Shown piece by piece: positions 48,033 through 55,657 of a stretch of DNA of 64,000 nt. Positions within the stretch are counted from its first letter, which is position 1, and each line of letters opens with the position of its first letter. The translations under genes were made by a program, and so were the position numbers. The stretch is from contig NZ_CP021434.1 of the NCBI RefSeq assembly GCF_002162355.1, forward strand, positions 3,096,001 through 3,160,000. Direction: 5' to 3'. The notes beneath the pieces are model-generated. The model made no database searches, was not told the DNA's origin, and worked only from the letters and a program-made list of their open reading frames with translations. This stretch comes from Tumebacillus avium (lineage in GTDB: Bacteria; Bacillota; Bacilli; Tumebacillales; Tumebacillaceae).

Positions 48033-48674
48033 ATGGGGACGTTCCGCTTACAGCTGTTTCCTTTGCATACGGTGCTGTATCCGCATGGACTGCTGCCCTT
48101 GCACATTTTTGAACCGCGTTACCGCACGATGATCGAGATGTGCGTCGAGCATGATGTGCCGTTTGGCATCGTGCAGATCGTGGCCGGCGTCGAGTCGGGC
48201 GGCAAGGCCAAGACGGCCGAGGTGGGCACGGTGGCCCGCATTCAGAGCCTGACGCGCCTGGAGGACGGGCGCATGCTGATCACAACAAGGGGGGAAGGGC
48301 GTTTTAAGATCTTGTCTTCCGCTTATGACGGGGAGTGCCTGACCGCCGAGGTGGAGCCGCTGGATGACCAGCCGACACCGGAGCTGGTGCTGGCGTCTGC
48401 CACCGAGGAGAGCGCCGATCTGCCGGCGCTGTTTGACCGCTATCACCGGCTGTTGACCGCGTCGCTGAACGCCGTGTACGACAAGATCGACCTGCCGGGT
48501 GACCCGGAGCTGCTGTCGTGGATGATCCCGGCGTTTTTGCATGTTCCGACCGAGCTGAAGCAGGCCGTGCTGATCAACACCTCTTTGACGGAGCGCTTGG
48601 AGCTGGTGCGCGAACTGCTCGCCGAGGAGACGGAGAAGCTCGAAGATATGATCCGGGAAGCGCGCGGAGAGTAG
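48033..48674 (+). CDS. LON peptidase substrate-binding-domain protein
   Basis: A 213-residue stand-alone LON N-terminal domain: L-Q-L-F-P-L-H-T-V-L-Y-P-H-G-L-L-P-L-H-I-F-E-P-R-Y at the start, then F-G-I-V near residue 50, then R-M-L-I-T-T-R-G-E-G-R-F and a helical second half. It lacks the ATPase and protease parts, so it probably binds unfolded protein or another partner. ATG 48033 is preferred; the upstream in-frame ATG 47991 lies within a TATAAT -10 box (47987-47992), so that box is the promoter. Confidence 0.88.
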   Translation: MGTFRLQLFPLHTVLYPHGLLPLHIFEPRYRTMIEMCVEHDVPFGIVQIVAGVESGGKAKTAEVGTVARIQSLTRLEDGRMLITTRGEGRFKILSSAYDGECLTAEVEPLDDQPTPELVLASATEESADLPALFDRYHRLLTASLNAVYDKIDLPGDPELLSWMIPAFLHVPTELKQAVLINTSLTERLELVRELLAEETEKLEDMIREARGE

Positions 48675-48677
48675 TTA

Positions 48678-48686
48678 TGCTATAAT
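48678..48686 (+). promoter_or_regulatory. Extended -10 promoter
   Basis: TGC-TATAAT (48678-48686) right after the stop codon of the LON-domain gene and 44 bases before the next start. Confidence 0.6.
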
Positions 48687-48729
48687 AGTTTTCGATCTGA
48701 AAGGAAACGATAGAACACAGGAGGGAAAC

Positions 48730-48999
48730 GTGCAGATGGAAGCTACCAAAGCGCAGCTCCTCAAGCTGATTGAGTCGATGGATGAATACATCGGGCAAGC
48801 GAAAGCAGGCATGAAGAAGAATTACGAGCAAATCGAAGGCATGCGCGCGGAACTGACCGAGCGCGGCTTCGGCGAAGCGCTGGACGAAGTGGAAGGCGTG
48901 GTCGAGATCACCGGGCACCACGGACAGGCGCTGGGCCGTTTGACGATGGCCGGCATGGTGCGCGGCGAGCTCCAGAAGATCCTCGACGGGCTGGAATAG
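48730..48999 (+). CDS. Small helical hypothetical protein
   Basis: An 89-residue helical, acidic, coiled-coil-prone protein (A-T-K-A-Q-L-L-K-L-I-E-S-M-D-E-Y-I). GTG 48730 lies five bases after AGGAGG; ATG 48736 is the alternative. It has its own promoter. No family recognised. Confidence 0.7.
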   Translation: MQMEATKAQLLKLIESMDEYIGQAKAGMKKNYEQIEGMRAELTERGFGEALDEVEGVVEITGHHGQALGRLTMAGMVRGELQKILDGLE

Positions 49000-49103
49000 A
49001 CAAAATACCGTCAAACACTGTTTGGAAACTCTAATTTACAACCTATCTCTTCTTTGTTACCATAGAATACGACTATGAATGGCTGGAAAGGTGAGGGTCG
49101 ATC

Positions 49104-49568
49104 ATGAAAAAAGCTCTGTTGATCACCGATATTCAATCTGATTTTCTCGGCAACATGGATTACATATATCCGCTCTGTCAAGAATACCTCGACAAATCCG
49201 GCGATCAGTATGACCTGGTCATTCTGACGCACTGGAAGCACGAGGAGAACCACAATGAGCACACCCTGCTGCTCAAGCATCCGAAAGCAAACGTTGTCGA
49301 GAAGCGCGGTTATTCCGCGTACAACGACGAAATGAAGAAGCTGCTCGAAGACAACAAGATCGACACCGTGCATCTGGCTGGCATCGACTCCGACATGACC
49401 GTTCTGGCGACCATGTACAACCTGCTCGACGCAGGCTACAAAGTACAGGTGCTTGAACGTCTGCTGGCATCCTTCTCCACCCGCGGCTGGGAATCGACCA
49501 CGATCATGCGCTTCGTGCTGGGCGATGAGAACGTGCTGACCCTCGGCGGCGGCCGCGTTTGGGTCTAA
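49104..49568 (+). CDS. Isochorismatase-fold protein lacking the catalytic cysteine
   Basis: A 154-residue cytoplasmic protein with the cysteine-hydrolase fold: D9 in L-L-I-T-D-I-Q-S-D-F and K67 in V-V-E-K-R-G-Y-S-A-Y are in place. The third triad residue should be Cys in A-G-I-x-T-D-x-C-V; here the segment is A-G-I-D-S-D-M-T-V, with T99 instead. It is also shorter than usual (~180). So it may bind its ligand without hydrolysis or use another chemistry. GGTGAGGG precedes ATG 49104. Confidence 0.8.
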   Translation: MKKALLITDIQSDFLGNMDYIYPLCQEYLDKSGDQYDLVILTHWKHEENHNEHTLLLKHPKANVVEKRGYSAYNDEMKKLLEDNKIDTVHLAGIDSDMTVLATMYNLLDAGYKVQVLERLLASFSTRGWESTTIMRFVLGDENVLTLGGGRVWV

Positions 49569-49582
49569 TTTTCAACTGTGTG

Positions 49583-49616
49583 CGAACCTGCCCGCCTTTA
49601 GCCGGGCAGGTTTTTT
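49583..49616 (+). terminator. Intrinsic terminator
   Basis: AACCTGCCCG and CGGGCAGGTT around a short loop, then TTTTCTG. Confidence 0.88.
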
Positions 49617-49681
49617 CTGTCAGGGTTAGCCCCCTCGCCTCGCGGTAACACTAAGGTCAAATTCGAAGCGAGGTGAGGAAC

Positions 49682-49843
49682 TTGTCTTGGGTCTATTGGG
49701 CAGGATTGTACGACAGCAAGTTCGAGGCCTATTGTGCCGTGATGTGGGTAGAGGGCGACAAGCGGATCTATGGGCAGCAGCCTCCGCAAGAAGTGGAATT
49801 ATACCGTACGAATCGCGGCAAATTTGGTGTTCGTTTCAAATAG
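49682..49843 (+). CDS. Small aromatic-rich protein (53 residues)
   Basis: TTG 49682 follows GAGGTGAGG with good spacing and the frame ends at TAG 49841-49843. The product starts M-S-W-V-Y-W-A-G-L-Y-D-S-K-F-E-A-Y-C-A-V-M and ends basic (R-T-N-R-G-K-F-G-V-R-F-K). It has three Trp and five Tyr. The strong ribosome site and its place between two terminators support a gene. Function unknown. Confidence 0.6.
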   Translation: MSWVYWAGLYDSKFEAYCAVMWVEGDKRIYGQQPPQEVELYRTNRGKFGVRFK

Positions 49844-49888
49844 TCTGTTTAAAGCAGACAGGGTCAGGCAAAACTGAATCTGTAACTC

Positions 49889-49930
49889 AAAGCCCGCTTG
49901 TGTCACTTGAGTCGCACAAGGGGCTTTTGT
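49889..49930 (+). terminator. Probable intrinsic terminator with mismatches
   Basis: AAAGCCC...TTGTG pairs with CACAA...GGGCTTT, with a bulge, then TTGTG. It lies between the small gene and the rhodanese gene. Confidence 0.65.
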
Positions 49931-49948
49931 GTGAGAGGAGACCGTTTG

Positions 49949-50218
49949 ATGAGTGACAAGCCGAAAGTAATCTTGGACATTCGCGGCGAAGAGGAATACA
50001 TAACCGGACACATTCCGGGCTCGAAAAACATCGGCTTGCAGGAACTGTCCTTTGCCTTGGGCGATGTGGAGCCGGAAGATAAAATTTTGCTGGTCTGCCG
50101 CACCGGGAAACGCGCCGGGCAGGTAAAGCTGTTATTGGAAGACGAAGGCTTTCATAATGTAGAAGTACTGGCGGGCGGCATGGAAGCGTACAAGGGCGAG
50201 ATTGCAAAAGAGGAGTAA
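49949..50218 (+). CDS. Single-domain rhodanese
   Basis: An 89-residue cytoplasmic sulfurtransferase. I-L-D-I-R-G-E-E-E-Y-I-T-G-H-I-P-G-S is the family start and L-L-V-C-R-T-G-K-R-A carries the catalytic Cys in a full six-residue loop (C-R-T-G-K-R). It moves persulfide sulfur. GAGAGGAG precedes ATG 49949; the longer frame overlaps the terminator. Confidence 0.92.
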   Translation: MSDKPKVILDIRGEEEYITGHIPGSKNIGLQELSFALGDVEPEDKILLVCRTGKRAGQVKLLLEDEGFHNVEVLAGGMEAYKGEIAKEE

Positions 50219-50244
50219 GCAAAAGAGTCAGTTACTTCTTATTT

Positions 50245-50289
50245 TTGACCAAATTTGACCTTTCTTGACCTTCTGACCGTCTTTGACCT
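50245..50289 (+). promoter_or_regulatory. CtsR-type heptad array over the clpP promoter
   Basis: On the plus strand TTTGACC or close variants have their GACC at 50248, 50258, 50268, 50276 and 50286, that is 10, 10, 8 and 10 bp apart. On the minus strand the first two read GGTCAAA-TTT-GGTCAAA, the CtsR consensus layout (heptad-3 bp-heptad). Confidence 0.8.
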
Positions 50290-50311
50290 TTGGCAATAAA
50301 TCAGTATACTT
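50284..50311 (+). promoter_or_regulatory. clpP promoter
   Basis: TTGACC (50284-50289), a 16-bp spacer, TATACT (50306-50311). The -35 box coincides with the last CtsR heptad, so CtsR binding would exclude RNA polymerase. Confidence 0.75.
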
Positions 50312-50361
50312 AGAAGTAAGGCAAATAACAAAAACGCACGTTGTAAAAGGAGGATTTTCAG

Positions 50362-50955
50362 ATGAATCTCGTCCCATATGTAATCGAACAAACTTCGCGC
50401 GGTGAGCGCTCTTACGATATTTACTCCCGCCTGCTCAAAGACCGCATCATCTTCCTCGGCACCGAAGTGAATGATGATGTGGCCAACTCGATCGTGGCAC
50501 AGCTGCTGTTCCTGGCTGCCGATGATCCGGATAAGGACATCCACCTGTACATCAACTCGCCGGGCGGCTCGATCTCCGCAGGTTTTGCGATCTATGACAC
50601 CATGCAGTACATCAAGCCGGACGTTTCGACGATCTGCATCGGGATGGCGGCGTCGATGGGCGCGTTCCTGCTCGCAGCAGGCGCAAAAGGCAAGCGCATC
50701 GCGCTGCCGAACGCCGAAGTGATGATCCACCAGCCGCTGGGCGGCGCGCGCGGCCAGGCGACCGACATCGAGATCGCGGCGAAGCGCATTTTGCACACGA
50801 AAGAAAAGATCAACCACATCCTCTCCGAACGCACTGGCCAGCCGATCGAGAAGGTCGCGGCAGACTCCGACCGCGACAGATGGTTTGATGCTCCGGAAGC
50901 GCTGGAGTATGGCTTGATCGACAAGGTAATCGAGAACATCAACGAAGTGAAATAG
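50362..50955 (+). CDS. clpP: ATP-dependent Clp protease proteolytic subunit
   Basis: A 197-residue serine peptidase that forms the 14-mer chamber fed by ClpX or ClpC. The triad is complete: S98 in G-M-A-A-S-M-G, H123 in M-I-H-Q-P and D172 in S-D-R-D-R-W-F. The N-terminal M-N-L-V-P-Y-V-I-E and the length match Bacilli ClpP. AAAGGAGG precedes ATG 50362. Control by CtsR under heat or protein stress is indicated by the heptad array upstream. A hairpin follows (50969-50997). Confidence 0.97.
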   Translation: MNLVPYVIEQTSRGERSYDIYSRLLKDRIIFLGTEVNDDVANSIVAQLLFLAADDPDKDIHLYINSPGGSISAGFAIYDTMQYIKPDVSTICIGMAASMGAFLLAAGAKGKRIALPNAEVMIHQPLGGARGQATDIEIAAKRILHTKEKINHILSERTGQPIEKVAADSDRDRWFDAPEALEYGLIDKVIENINEVK

Positions 50956-50968
50956 TCGAAATGACAAG

Positions 50969-50997
50969 CGGCAGGGGACCCTTCTCCTGCCGTTTTT
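50969..50997 (+). terminator. Intrinsic terminator of clpP
   Basis: GCGGCAGG and CCTGCCG(T) pair around a loop of about ten bases, then TTTTTG. Confidence 0.78.
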
Positions 50998-51021
50998 GAG
51001 TTTGAGAGCGAGGGTACATTG

Positions 51022-52119
51022 ATGACCGAGTTGGGGAAATGGATCGCAGAGCAGATCAGAAAAAGCGGCCCGGTGCCGTTTGCGCAGTTTATGGAGTGGG
51101 CGCTGTACCACCCGGAGCTGGGCTATTACACCGGCGAGCGCCGCAAGTTCGGCAAGGAAGGCGACTTTTATACCAGCCCGGGCGTCAACCCGGTGTTTGC
51201 CGAAGTGCTGGCCGATCAGTTGGCGGAGAAAGCGGGGTTGCTTGGGGACGAGCCTTTTGTGCTGCTTGAGTTCGGCGCGGGAGAAGGGATGCTGGCGCGG
51301 GATATTTTGAACCGCTGGCAGGCGGAGCATCCGGCGTTGTATGCGCGTGCCGAGTACCGCATCGTCGAGATCTCGCCGACACTTCGCGCCCGGCAGGCTG
51401 AACTGACGCAGGAGCATCAGGGCAAAGTGGTCTGGCAGACGCGAGAGGAAGTTACGGCTGGCGGAGCTTTTGCGGGGGCCGTGCTGACCAATGAGTTTGT
51501 CGATGCCTTCCCGGTGCATCGCGTGGTGAAACAGGCGGACGGCATGGCCGAGCTCTATGTGGATTGGGATGGGGAGCATTTTGTCACCAAAACTGGCGAG
51601 CTCTCGACTCAAGTGATCGGTGAATATGTGGATGCTTACGCGACCGCGATGATTCGCGGGCAGGTGACCGAGGCGGGGCTGGCAGGGCTTGATTGGTATC
51701 GGGAGGCGGTCGGGCTGCTTCGAGCCGGGTGGATCGTGACGGTGGATTACGGCTTTGATGCGGAGATGCTGCATCACAAGAGCCGGATGGACGGCACGCT
51801 GCGCGGGTTTTATCAGCACACGCTGGTCGACGACCCGTTTGCGCACATTGGCGAGATGGACTTGACGGCCGATGTGAATTTTACAGCCTTGCAGCAGATC
51901 GGCGAGCAGAGCGGCCTGGAGACGGAATTTTACGGATCGCAGGCGAAATATTTGCTGCAAAGCGGGATCTTGCAGCGCTTAAAAGACGTGCACAGCGCCG
52001 ACCTGATCAACGACCCGGACATGAAGCGCAACCGGGCGATCAAGCAGCTGATCATGCCGGGCGGGATCGGCGATCATTTTAAAGTGCTGGTGCAATCGCG
52101 GGATATCTCTGTGCTATAA
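51022..52119 (+). CDS. MidA/NDUFAF7-like class I SAM-dependent methyltransferase
   Basis: A 365-residue protein of the DUF185 group. F-A-Q-F-M-E-W-A-L-Y-H-P-E-L-G-Y-Y and G-D-F-Y-T-S-P are the family start, L-L-E-F-G-A-G-E-G-M-L-A-R-D is the SAM-binding motif, then V-L-T-N-E-F-V-D-A-F-P-V. Eukaryotic NDUFAF7 methylates an arginine of complex I; bacterial targets are unknown. ATG 51022 lies seven bases after GAGGG; TTG 51019 is also possible. Confidence 0.9.
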   Translation: MTELGKWIAEQIRKSGPVPFAQFMEWALYHPELGYYTGERRKFGKEGDFYTSPGVNPVFAEVLADQLAEKAGLLGDEPFVLLEFGAGEGMLARDILNRWQAEHPALYARAEYRIVEISPTLRARQAELTQEHQGKVVWQTREEVTAGGAFAGAVLTNEFVDAFPVHRVVKQADGMAELYVDWDGEHFVTKTGELSTQVIGEYVDAYATAMIRGQVTEAGLAGLDWYREAVGLLRAGWIVTVDYGFDAEMLHHKSRMDGTLRGFYQHTLVDDPFAHIGEMDLTADVNFTALQQIGEQSGLETEFYGSQAKYLLQSGILQRLKDVHSADLINDPDMKRNRAIKQLIMPGGIGDHFKVLVQSRDISVL

Positions 52120-52120
52120 T
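52112..52120 (+). promoter_or_regulatory. Extended -10 promoter over the methyltransferase stop codon
   Basis: TGC-TATAAT (52112-52120) includes the TAA stop. It fits transcription of the short gene at 52154. Confidence 0.55.
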
Positions 52121-52153
52121 GGACGGGTATGGCAGTAAAGGAGTGACAAGCCC

Positions 52154-52252
52154 GTGTTTTTGAAACGATTGTCCATCGCGCTGTTTGTCTTCTGCGTGCT
52201 GTTCTTGGCCTTGGGCCTTTGGTTTATGAGAAGCGGCAACATGGTCGGCTGA
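52154..52252 (+). CDS. Small membrane peptide (32 residues)
   Basis: GTG 52154 follows AAAGGAG by ten bases. The peptide is almost entirely one membrane helix (L-S-I-A-L-F-V-F-C-V-L-F-L-A-L-G) with a basic N-end (F-L-K-R) and a short polar tail (M-R-S-G-N-M-V-G). Own promoter and terminator support it; no function known. Confidence 0.5.
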   Translation: MFLKRLSIALFVFCVLFLALGLWFMRSGNMVG

Positions 52253-52261
52253 CCATGTTGC

Positions 52262-52308
52262 AAAAAAGCCACGGATTTCCTTTTGACAGGAGCCGTGGCT
52301 TTTTTTAT
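52262..52308. terminator. Bidirectional intrinsic terminator
   Basis: AAAAAAGCCACGG and CCGTGGCTTTTTT enclose an 18-base loop between convergent genes. Confidence 0.88.
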
Positions 52309-53150
52309 TATGATTGGGCTACATACAACAGGCCGGTGGTGCCGGCGCCGACATGGGCGCCAACGACGCCGCAGATCTCGATGATCGCCGTGTTTGTCAC
52401 CCCTTGCTCGTGCAAAAGAGTCTGGAGTTCCAATGCCTGCTCCGGCGCCGCGACGTGGCCGATGCCAAAGATCAGCTCGGGATCGGGCTGATGCTCCTGC
52501 ACATAGCGCAGGACCGTCGCCAGTGCATTTTTCTTGCCGCGCACCTTGTCGTACTGCTGCACGACCCCTTCCCGGTCGAGCATCAGGATCGGCTTGATGG
52601 CGAGCAGCGAACCGAACAGGAAGGCGAGGTTGTTGATGCGCCCCGACTTGCGCAGGTTGTCGAGCTGGGCGACAGAGAATACCAATTGAGAGCGCTTTCT
52701 TAGATCTTGCAGGCGTGCCGTAATCTCCTGTGCATTCTTGCCCTCGCGCGCCAGCTTGGCTGCTTCCAAAGCCAAGACGCCTTGGCCAAACGAAACGTTC
52801 AGCGTGTCAAAGATCGTCACGCGCTCCGGGTTGGTCACCATGTCGCGCCCGATTCTGGCCGACTGAACGGTGCCGGAAAGCGTCGAGGCGAGGCCGACGT
52901 AATACACGTCGTCGCCGGCATCGAGAATCTTCTGGAACCGGTCGCGCATCAGAGCAGGACTCGGCTGCGACGTGGTCGGCAGCGTTTTCGAAGCGGCCAT
53001 CTTTTCGTAAAATTCTGCTTTGCTGATCTCAATTCCGTCAGCATATGTTGTTCCTTCGAAGATCACATTAAGCGGGACAATGTCGATCCCGTATTCTGCG
53101 ACCATCGAAGAAGTGAGATCTGAAGTGCTGTCCGTTACGATTCGGAGCAT
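52308..53150 (-). CDS. DegV family fatty-acid-binding protein
   Basis: A 280-residue cytoplasmic protein: I-V-T-D-S-T-S-D-L at the start, T-T-S-Q-P-S-P near residue 60, S-T-L-S-G-T near 90 and G-P/G-A-H-V-G-A-G-T-T-G near the end. DegV/FakB proteins bind a fatty acid for phosphorylation by FakA before use in phospholipid synthesis. No fakA lies nearby. ATG 53150 is nine bases after GGAAGG; ATG 53156 is too close to it. Confidence 0.92.
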   Translation of the reverse strand: MLRIVTDSTSDLTSSMVAEYGIDIVPLNVIFEGTTYADGIEISKAEFYEKMAASKTLPTTSQPSPALMRDRFQKILDAGDDVYYVGLASTLSGTVQSARIGRDMVTNPERVTIFDTLNVSFGQGVLALEAAKLAREGKNAQEITARLQDLRKRSQLVFSVAQLDNLRKSGRINNLAFLFGSLLAIKPILMLDREGVVQQYDKVRGKKNALATVLRYVQEHQPDPELIFGIGHVAAPEQALELQTLLHEQGVTNTAIIEICGVVGAHVGAGTTGLLYVAQS

Positions 53151-53233
53151 AATCATCCGCCTTCCATTCCACAGATTTTGTTATTATAACATAGAACTAG
53201 TTATTAGGACTAGGTCTTGAGCTTTCTGCCAAT

Positions 53234-53299
53234 TGTGACATACTTTTTCAGAAATTAGACGAATATAGTGTGGAATATTGGCAAGTTGTTGTGTAAAAT
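53234..53299 (+). promoter_or_regulatory. gapB control region with CcpN-like boxes
   Basis: TGTGACATACT (53234-53244) fits the CcpN operator TRTGHYATAYW, as I remember it, at all eleven positions. TGTGGAATATT (53269-53279) fits at nine and overlaps the -35 area of a -10 box TAAAAT (53294-53299). Confidence 0.6.
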
Positions 53300-53343
53300 A
53301 GGGTAGAAACTAACGTAACAGTCTGCTGGGGAGGTACTTATAG

Positions 53344-54366
53344 ATGTCTATCAAACTTGCAATTAACGGTTTTGGCCGTATCGGCCGCATGGTGTTCCGT
53401 GCAGCTGCTCTTGACCCGCAAATCGAGATCGTGGCGATTAATGCAACTCACGAAGTGAAAGCGCTTGCGCATCTTTTGAAATATGATTCCGTACAGGGCA
53501 AATTTAATGCAGAGATCGAGACGACCGCTGACAGCATCATCGTGAACGGCCGTGAGACGAAGATCGTCGGCGACCGCAACCCGTTAAATCTGCCGTGGAA
53601 GGAACTCGGCGTTGACATCGTAATCGAAGCGACCGGCAAATTCCGTTCCAAGGAAACGGCCGGCCAGCACATCACCGCAGGCGCGAAGAAAGTCATCATC
53701 ACGGCACCGGGCAAAGATGAAGACGTGACGATCGTCATGGGCGTCAACGATGAAGTCTACAACCATGAGCTGCACGATGTCATCTCCAACGCATCCTGCA
53801 CCACCAACTGCCTCGCGCCGGTGGCAAAAGTGCTGCATGACAAGTTTACGATCCTCAACGGCCTGATGACGACCGTTCACTCTTTCACCAACGACCAGAA
53901 CAACCTCGACAACCCGCACAAAGACCTGCGCCGCGCCCGCGCTTGCGGCCAGTCGATCATCCCGACCACGACCGGCGCTGCGAAAGCGGTTGGCCTTGTG
54001 CTGCCGGAGTTGAAAGGCAAGCTGAACGGCTTTTCGATGCGCGTCCCGACCCCGAACGTCTCGGTCGTGGATCTCGTGGCGAACGTGGCGCAAGATGTGA
54101 CGGTGGAATCGGTTAACGCTGCGCTGAAAGAAGCGGCAGACGGCCCGCTCAAAGGCATCCTCGGCTACACCGAAGAGCCGCTGGTGTCGATCGACTTTGT
54201 CGGCGACTCGCGCTCCTCGATCGTCGATGGTCTGTCCACGATGGTCGTGGGCGAAAAGACGGTCAAAGTCATCGCCTGGTACGACAATGAGTGGGGCTAC
54301 TCCGAGCGCGTGGTGGACCTCGCCCGTCTCGTCGGCAAGAAACTGACCGAAAAAGTGTCCTGCTAA
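53344..54366 (+). CDS. gapB: Glyceraldehyde-3-phosphate dehydrogenase, GapB type
   Basis: A 340-residue enzyme with catalytic C152 in S-N-A-S-C-T-T-N-C and N-G-F-G-R-I-G-R-M at the start. After the second strand the sequence is A-I-N-A-T-H, lacking the Asp that fixes NAD in glycolytic GapA; together with [13 protein letters not shown] this is GapB-like, so NADP(H) and gluconeogenic direction are expected. Two CcpN-like boxes upstream support repression by glycolytic nutrients. It is not in the gapA-pgk-tpi operon. GGGGAGGTAC precedes ATG 53344. Confidence 0.85.
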   Translation: MSIKLAINGFGRIGRMVFRAAALDPQIEIVAINATHEVKALAHLLKYDSVQGKFNAEIETTADSIIVNGRETKIVGDRNPLNLPWKELGVDIVIEATGKFRSKETAGQHITAGAKKVIITAPGKDEDVTIVMGVNDEVYNHELHDVISNASCTTNCLAPVAKVLHDKFTILNGLMTTVHSFTNDQNNLDNPHKDLRRARACGQSIIPTTTGAAKAVGLVLPELKGKLNGFSMRVPTPNVSVVDLVANVAQDVTVESVNAALKEAADGPLKGILGYTEEPLVSIDFVGDSRSSIVDGLSTMVVGEKTVKVIAWYDNEWGYSERVVDLARLVGKKLTEKVSC

Positions 54367-54497
54367 CAGCATATGCACGTAAAATTGCCAATAAGAGTCG
54401 CCACAGGGCGGCTCTTTTTGTATAATGGGGAACGATACATCAGGGAAGCATAGTAAGCACTATGGGCTGGCAGTGCCCCGAGAGGTGGGGTGTTACG

Positions 54498-55652
54498 ATG
54501 AAACAAGAGATTTATCTGGACAACAGCGCGACCACCAAGCCGTATCCGGAAGTGATCGCAAGCATGGTCGCGATGATGGAAGCCAACTACGGGAATCCGT
54601 CCTCCTTACATAAAAAAGGCCTGGTCGCCGAGAAGGAAGTCGACAAGGCGAGAGAGCGCGTCGCCAAAGCGCTGGCGGTGAAGAAAACTGAGATCGTGTT
54701 TACGTCGAGCGGCACAGAGGCGAACCATCTGGCGCTGTTTGGCGCCGCCGAGCAATACATCTCGCGCGGCAAACACATCATCACGACCGGCATCGAGCAT
54801 GCCTGCGTCTATGATGCAGCCAAAGCATTGGAAGCGCGCGGCTGGCAGGTGACGTTTGTCGGCGCAGGCGCAGACGGCCTCGTTTCTGTCGATAGCGTGA
54901 AAGCGGCGTGGCGCGAAGACACGGTGCTGGTGTCGGTGATGTATGTGAACAACGAGACGGGCGCTCTGCAGCCGATCCGCGAAATCGGCGCTTTTTTGAA
55001 GGACAAGCCCAAGACGTTGTTCCATGTCGATGCGGTGCAGGCGCTGGGGAAAGTGCCGATTAAGATCAAGGAAACGGGGATCGACCTGCTTGCCGTCTCC
55101 GCACACAAGATTCACGGACCCAAAGGGGTTGGCGCGCTCTATGTGCGCGACGGGGTGAAACTGACGCCGATGTTTTACGGCGGCGGTCAGGAGAAAGGCC
55201 TGCGTTCCGGCACAGAAAACGTGCCGGGCATCGTCGGATTTGGCGTGGCGGTGGAACGGACGATGAAGGAGATGCCGCAGGCGGCTGGCCAGATGCGCGA
55301 ACTGCGCGATTATCTGGCCGGAGAGATCACGGCGAGAATCCCCGATGTGCGGATCAATACGCCAAATGATGCTGCGCCGCACGTGCTGAACGTTTCTTTT
55401 GAAGGGGTGCGCGGCGAAGTGCTGGTGCACACGCTGGAGACGCACGGCTTGTTTGTATCGACCGGTTCGGCTTGCTCGTCGAAGGAAAAGATCTATTCCC
55501 GCGTCCTGAAAGTGATGGGGCTGCCGGAGAAGCAATTGGAAGGCGCGATCAGGATCTCGCTGGATGCGGCGAATACCCGCGAAGAGGCAGATCAGTTATT
55601 GGCAGCTTTGAAATCAAGTGTTGAAGATTTGCGACTGTTTTCACGGAGGTAG
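54498..55652 (+). CDS. Cysteine desulfurase (NifS/IscS-like, ThiI partner)
   Basis: A 384-residue PLP enzyme that takes sulfur from cysteine. Visible are Y-L-D-N-S-A-T-T at the start, the PLP Lys in S-A-H-K-I-H-G-P-K-G and the sulfur-accepting Cys in S-T-G-S-A-C-S-S-K. The next gene, thiI, starts 5 bases after its stop; in Bacillus the same pair (NifZ-ThiI) makes 4-thiouridine in tRNA. ATG 54498 follows GAGGTGGGG. Confidence 0.95.
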   Translation: MKQEIYLDNSATTKPYPEVIASMVAMMEANYGNPSSLHKKGLVAEKEVDKARERVAKALAVKKTEIVFTSSGTEANHLALFGAAEQYISRGKHIITTGIEHACVYDAAKALEARGWQVTFVGAGADGLVSVDSVKAAWREDTVLVSVMYVNNETGALQPIREIGAFLKDKPKTLFHVDAVQALGKVPIKIKETGIDLLAVSAHKIHGPKGVGALYVRDGVKLTPMFYGGGQEKGLRSGTENVPGIVGFGVAVERTMKEMPQAAGQMRELRDYLAGEITARIPDVRINTPNDAAPHVLNVSFEGVRGEVLVHTLETHGLFVSTGSACSSKEKIYSRVLKVMGLPEKQLEGAIRISLDAANTREEADQLLAALKSSVEDLRLFSRR

Positions 55653-55657
55653 GACAG

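Noticed and set aside
50239..51960. 573-codon minus-strand open frame opposite clpP and the methyltransferase
   Set aside because: Antisense shadow; both plus-strand genes have complete catalytic motifs.
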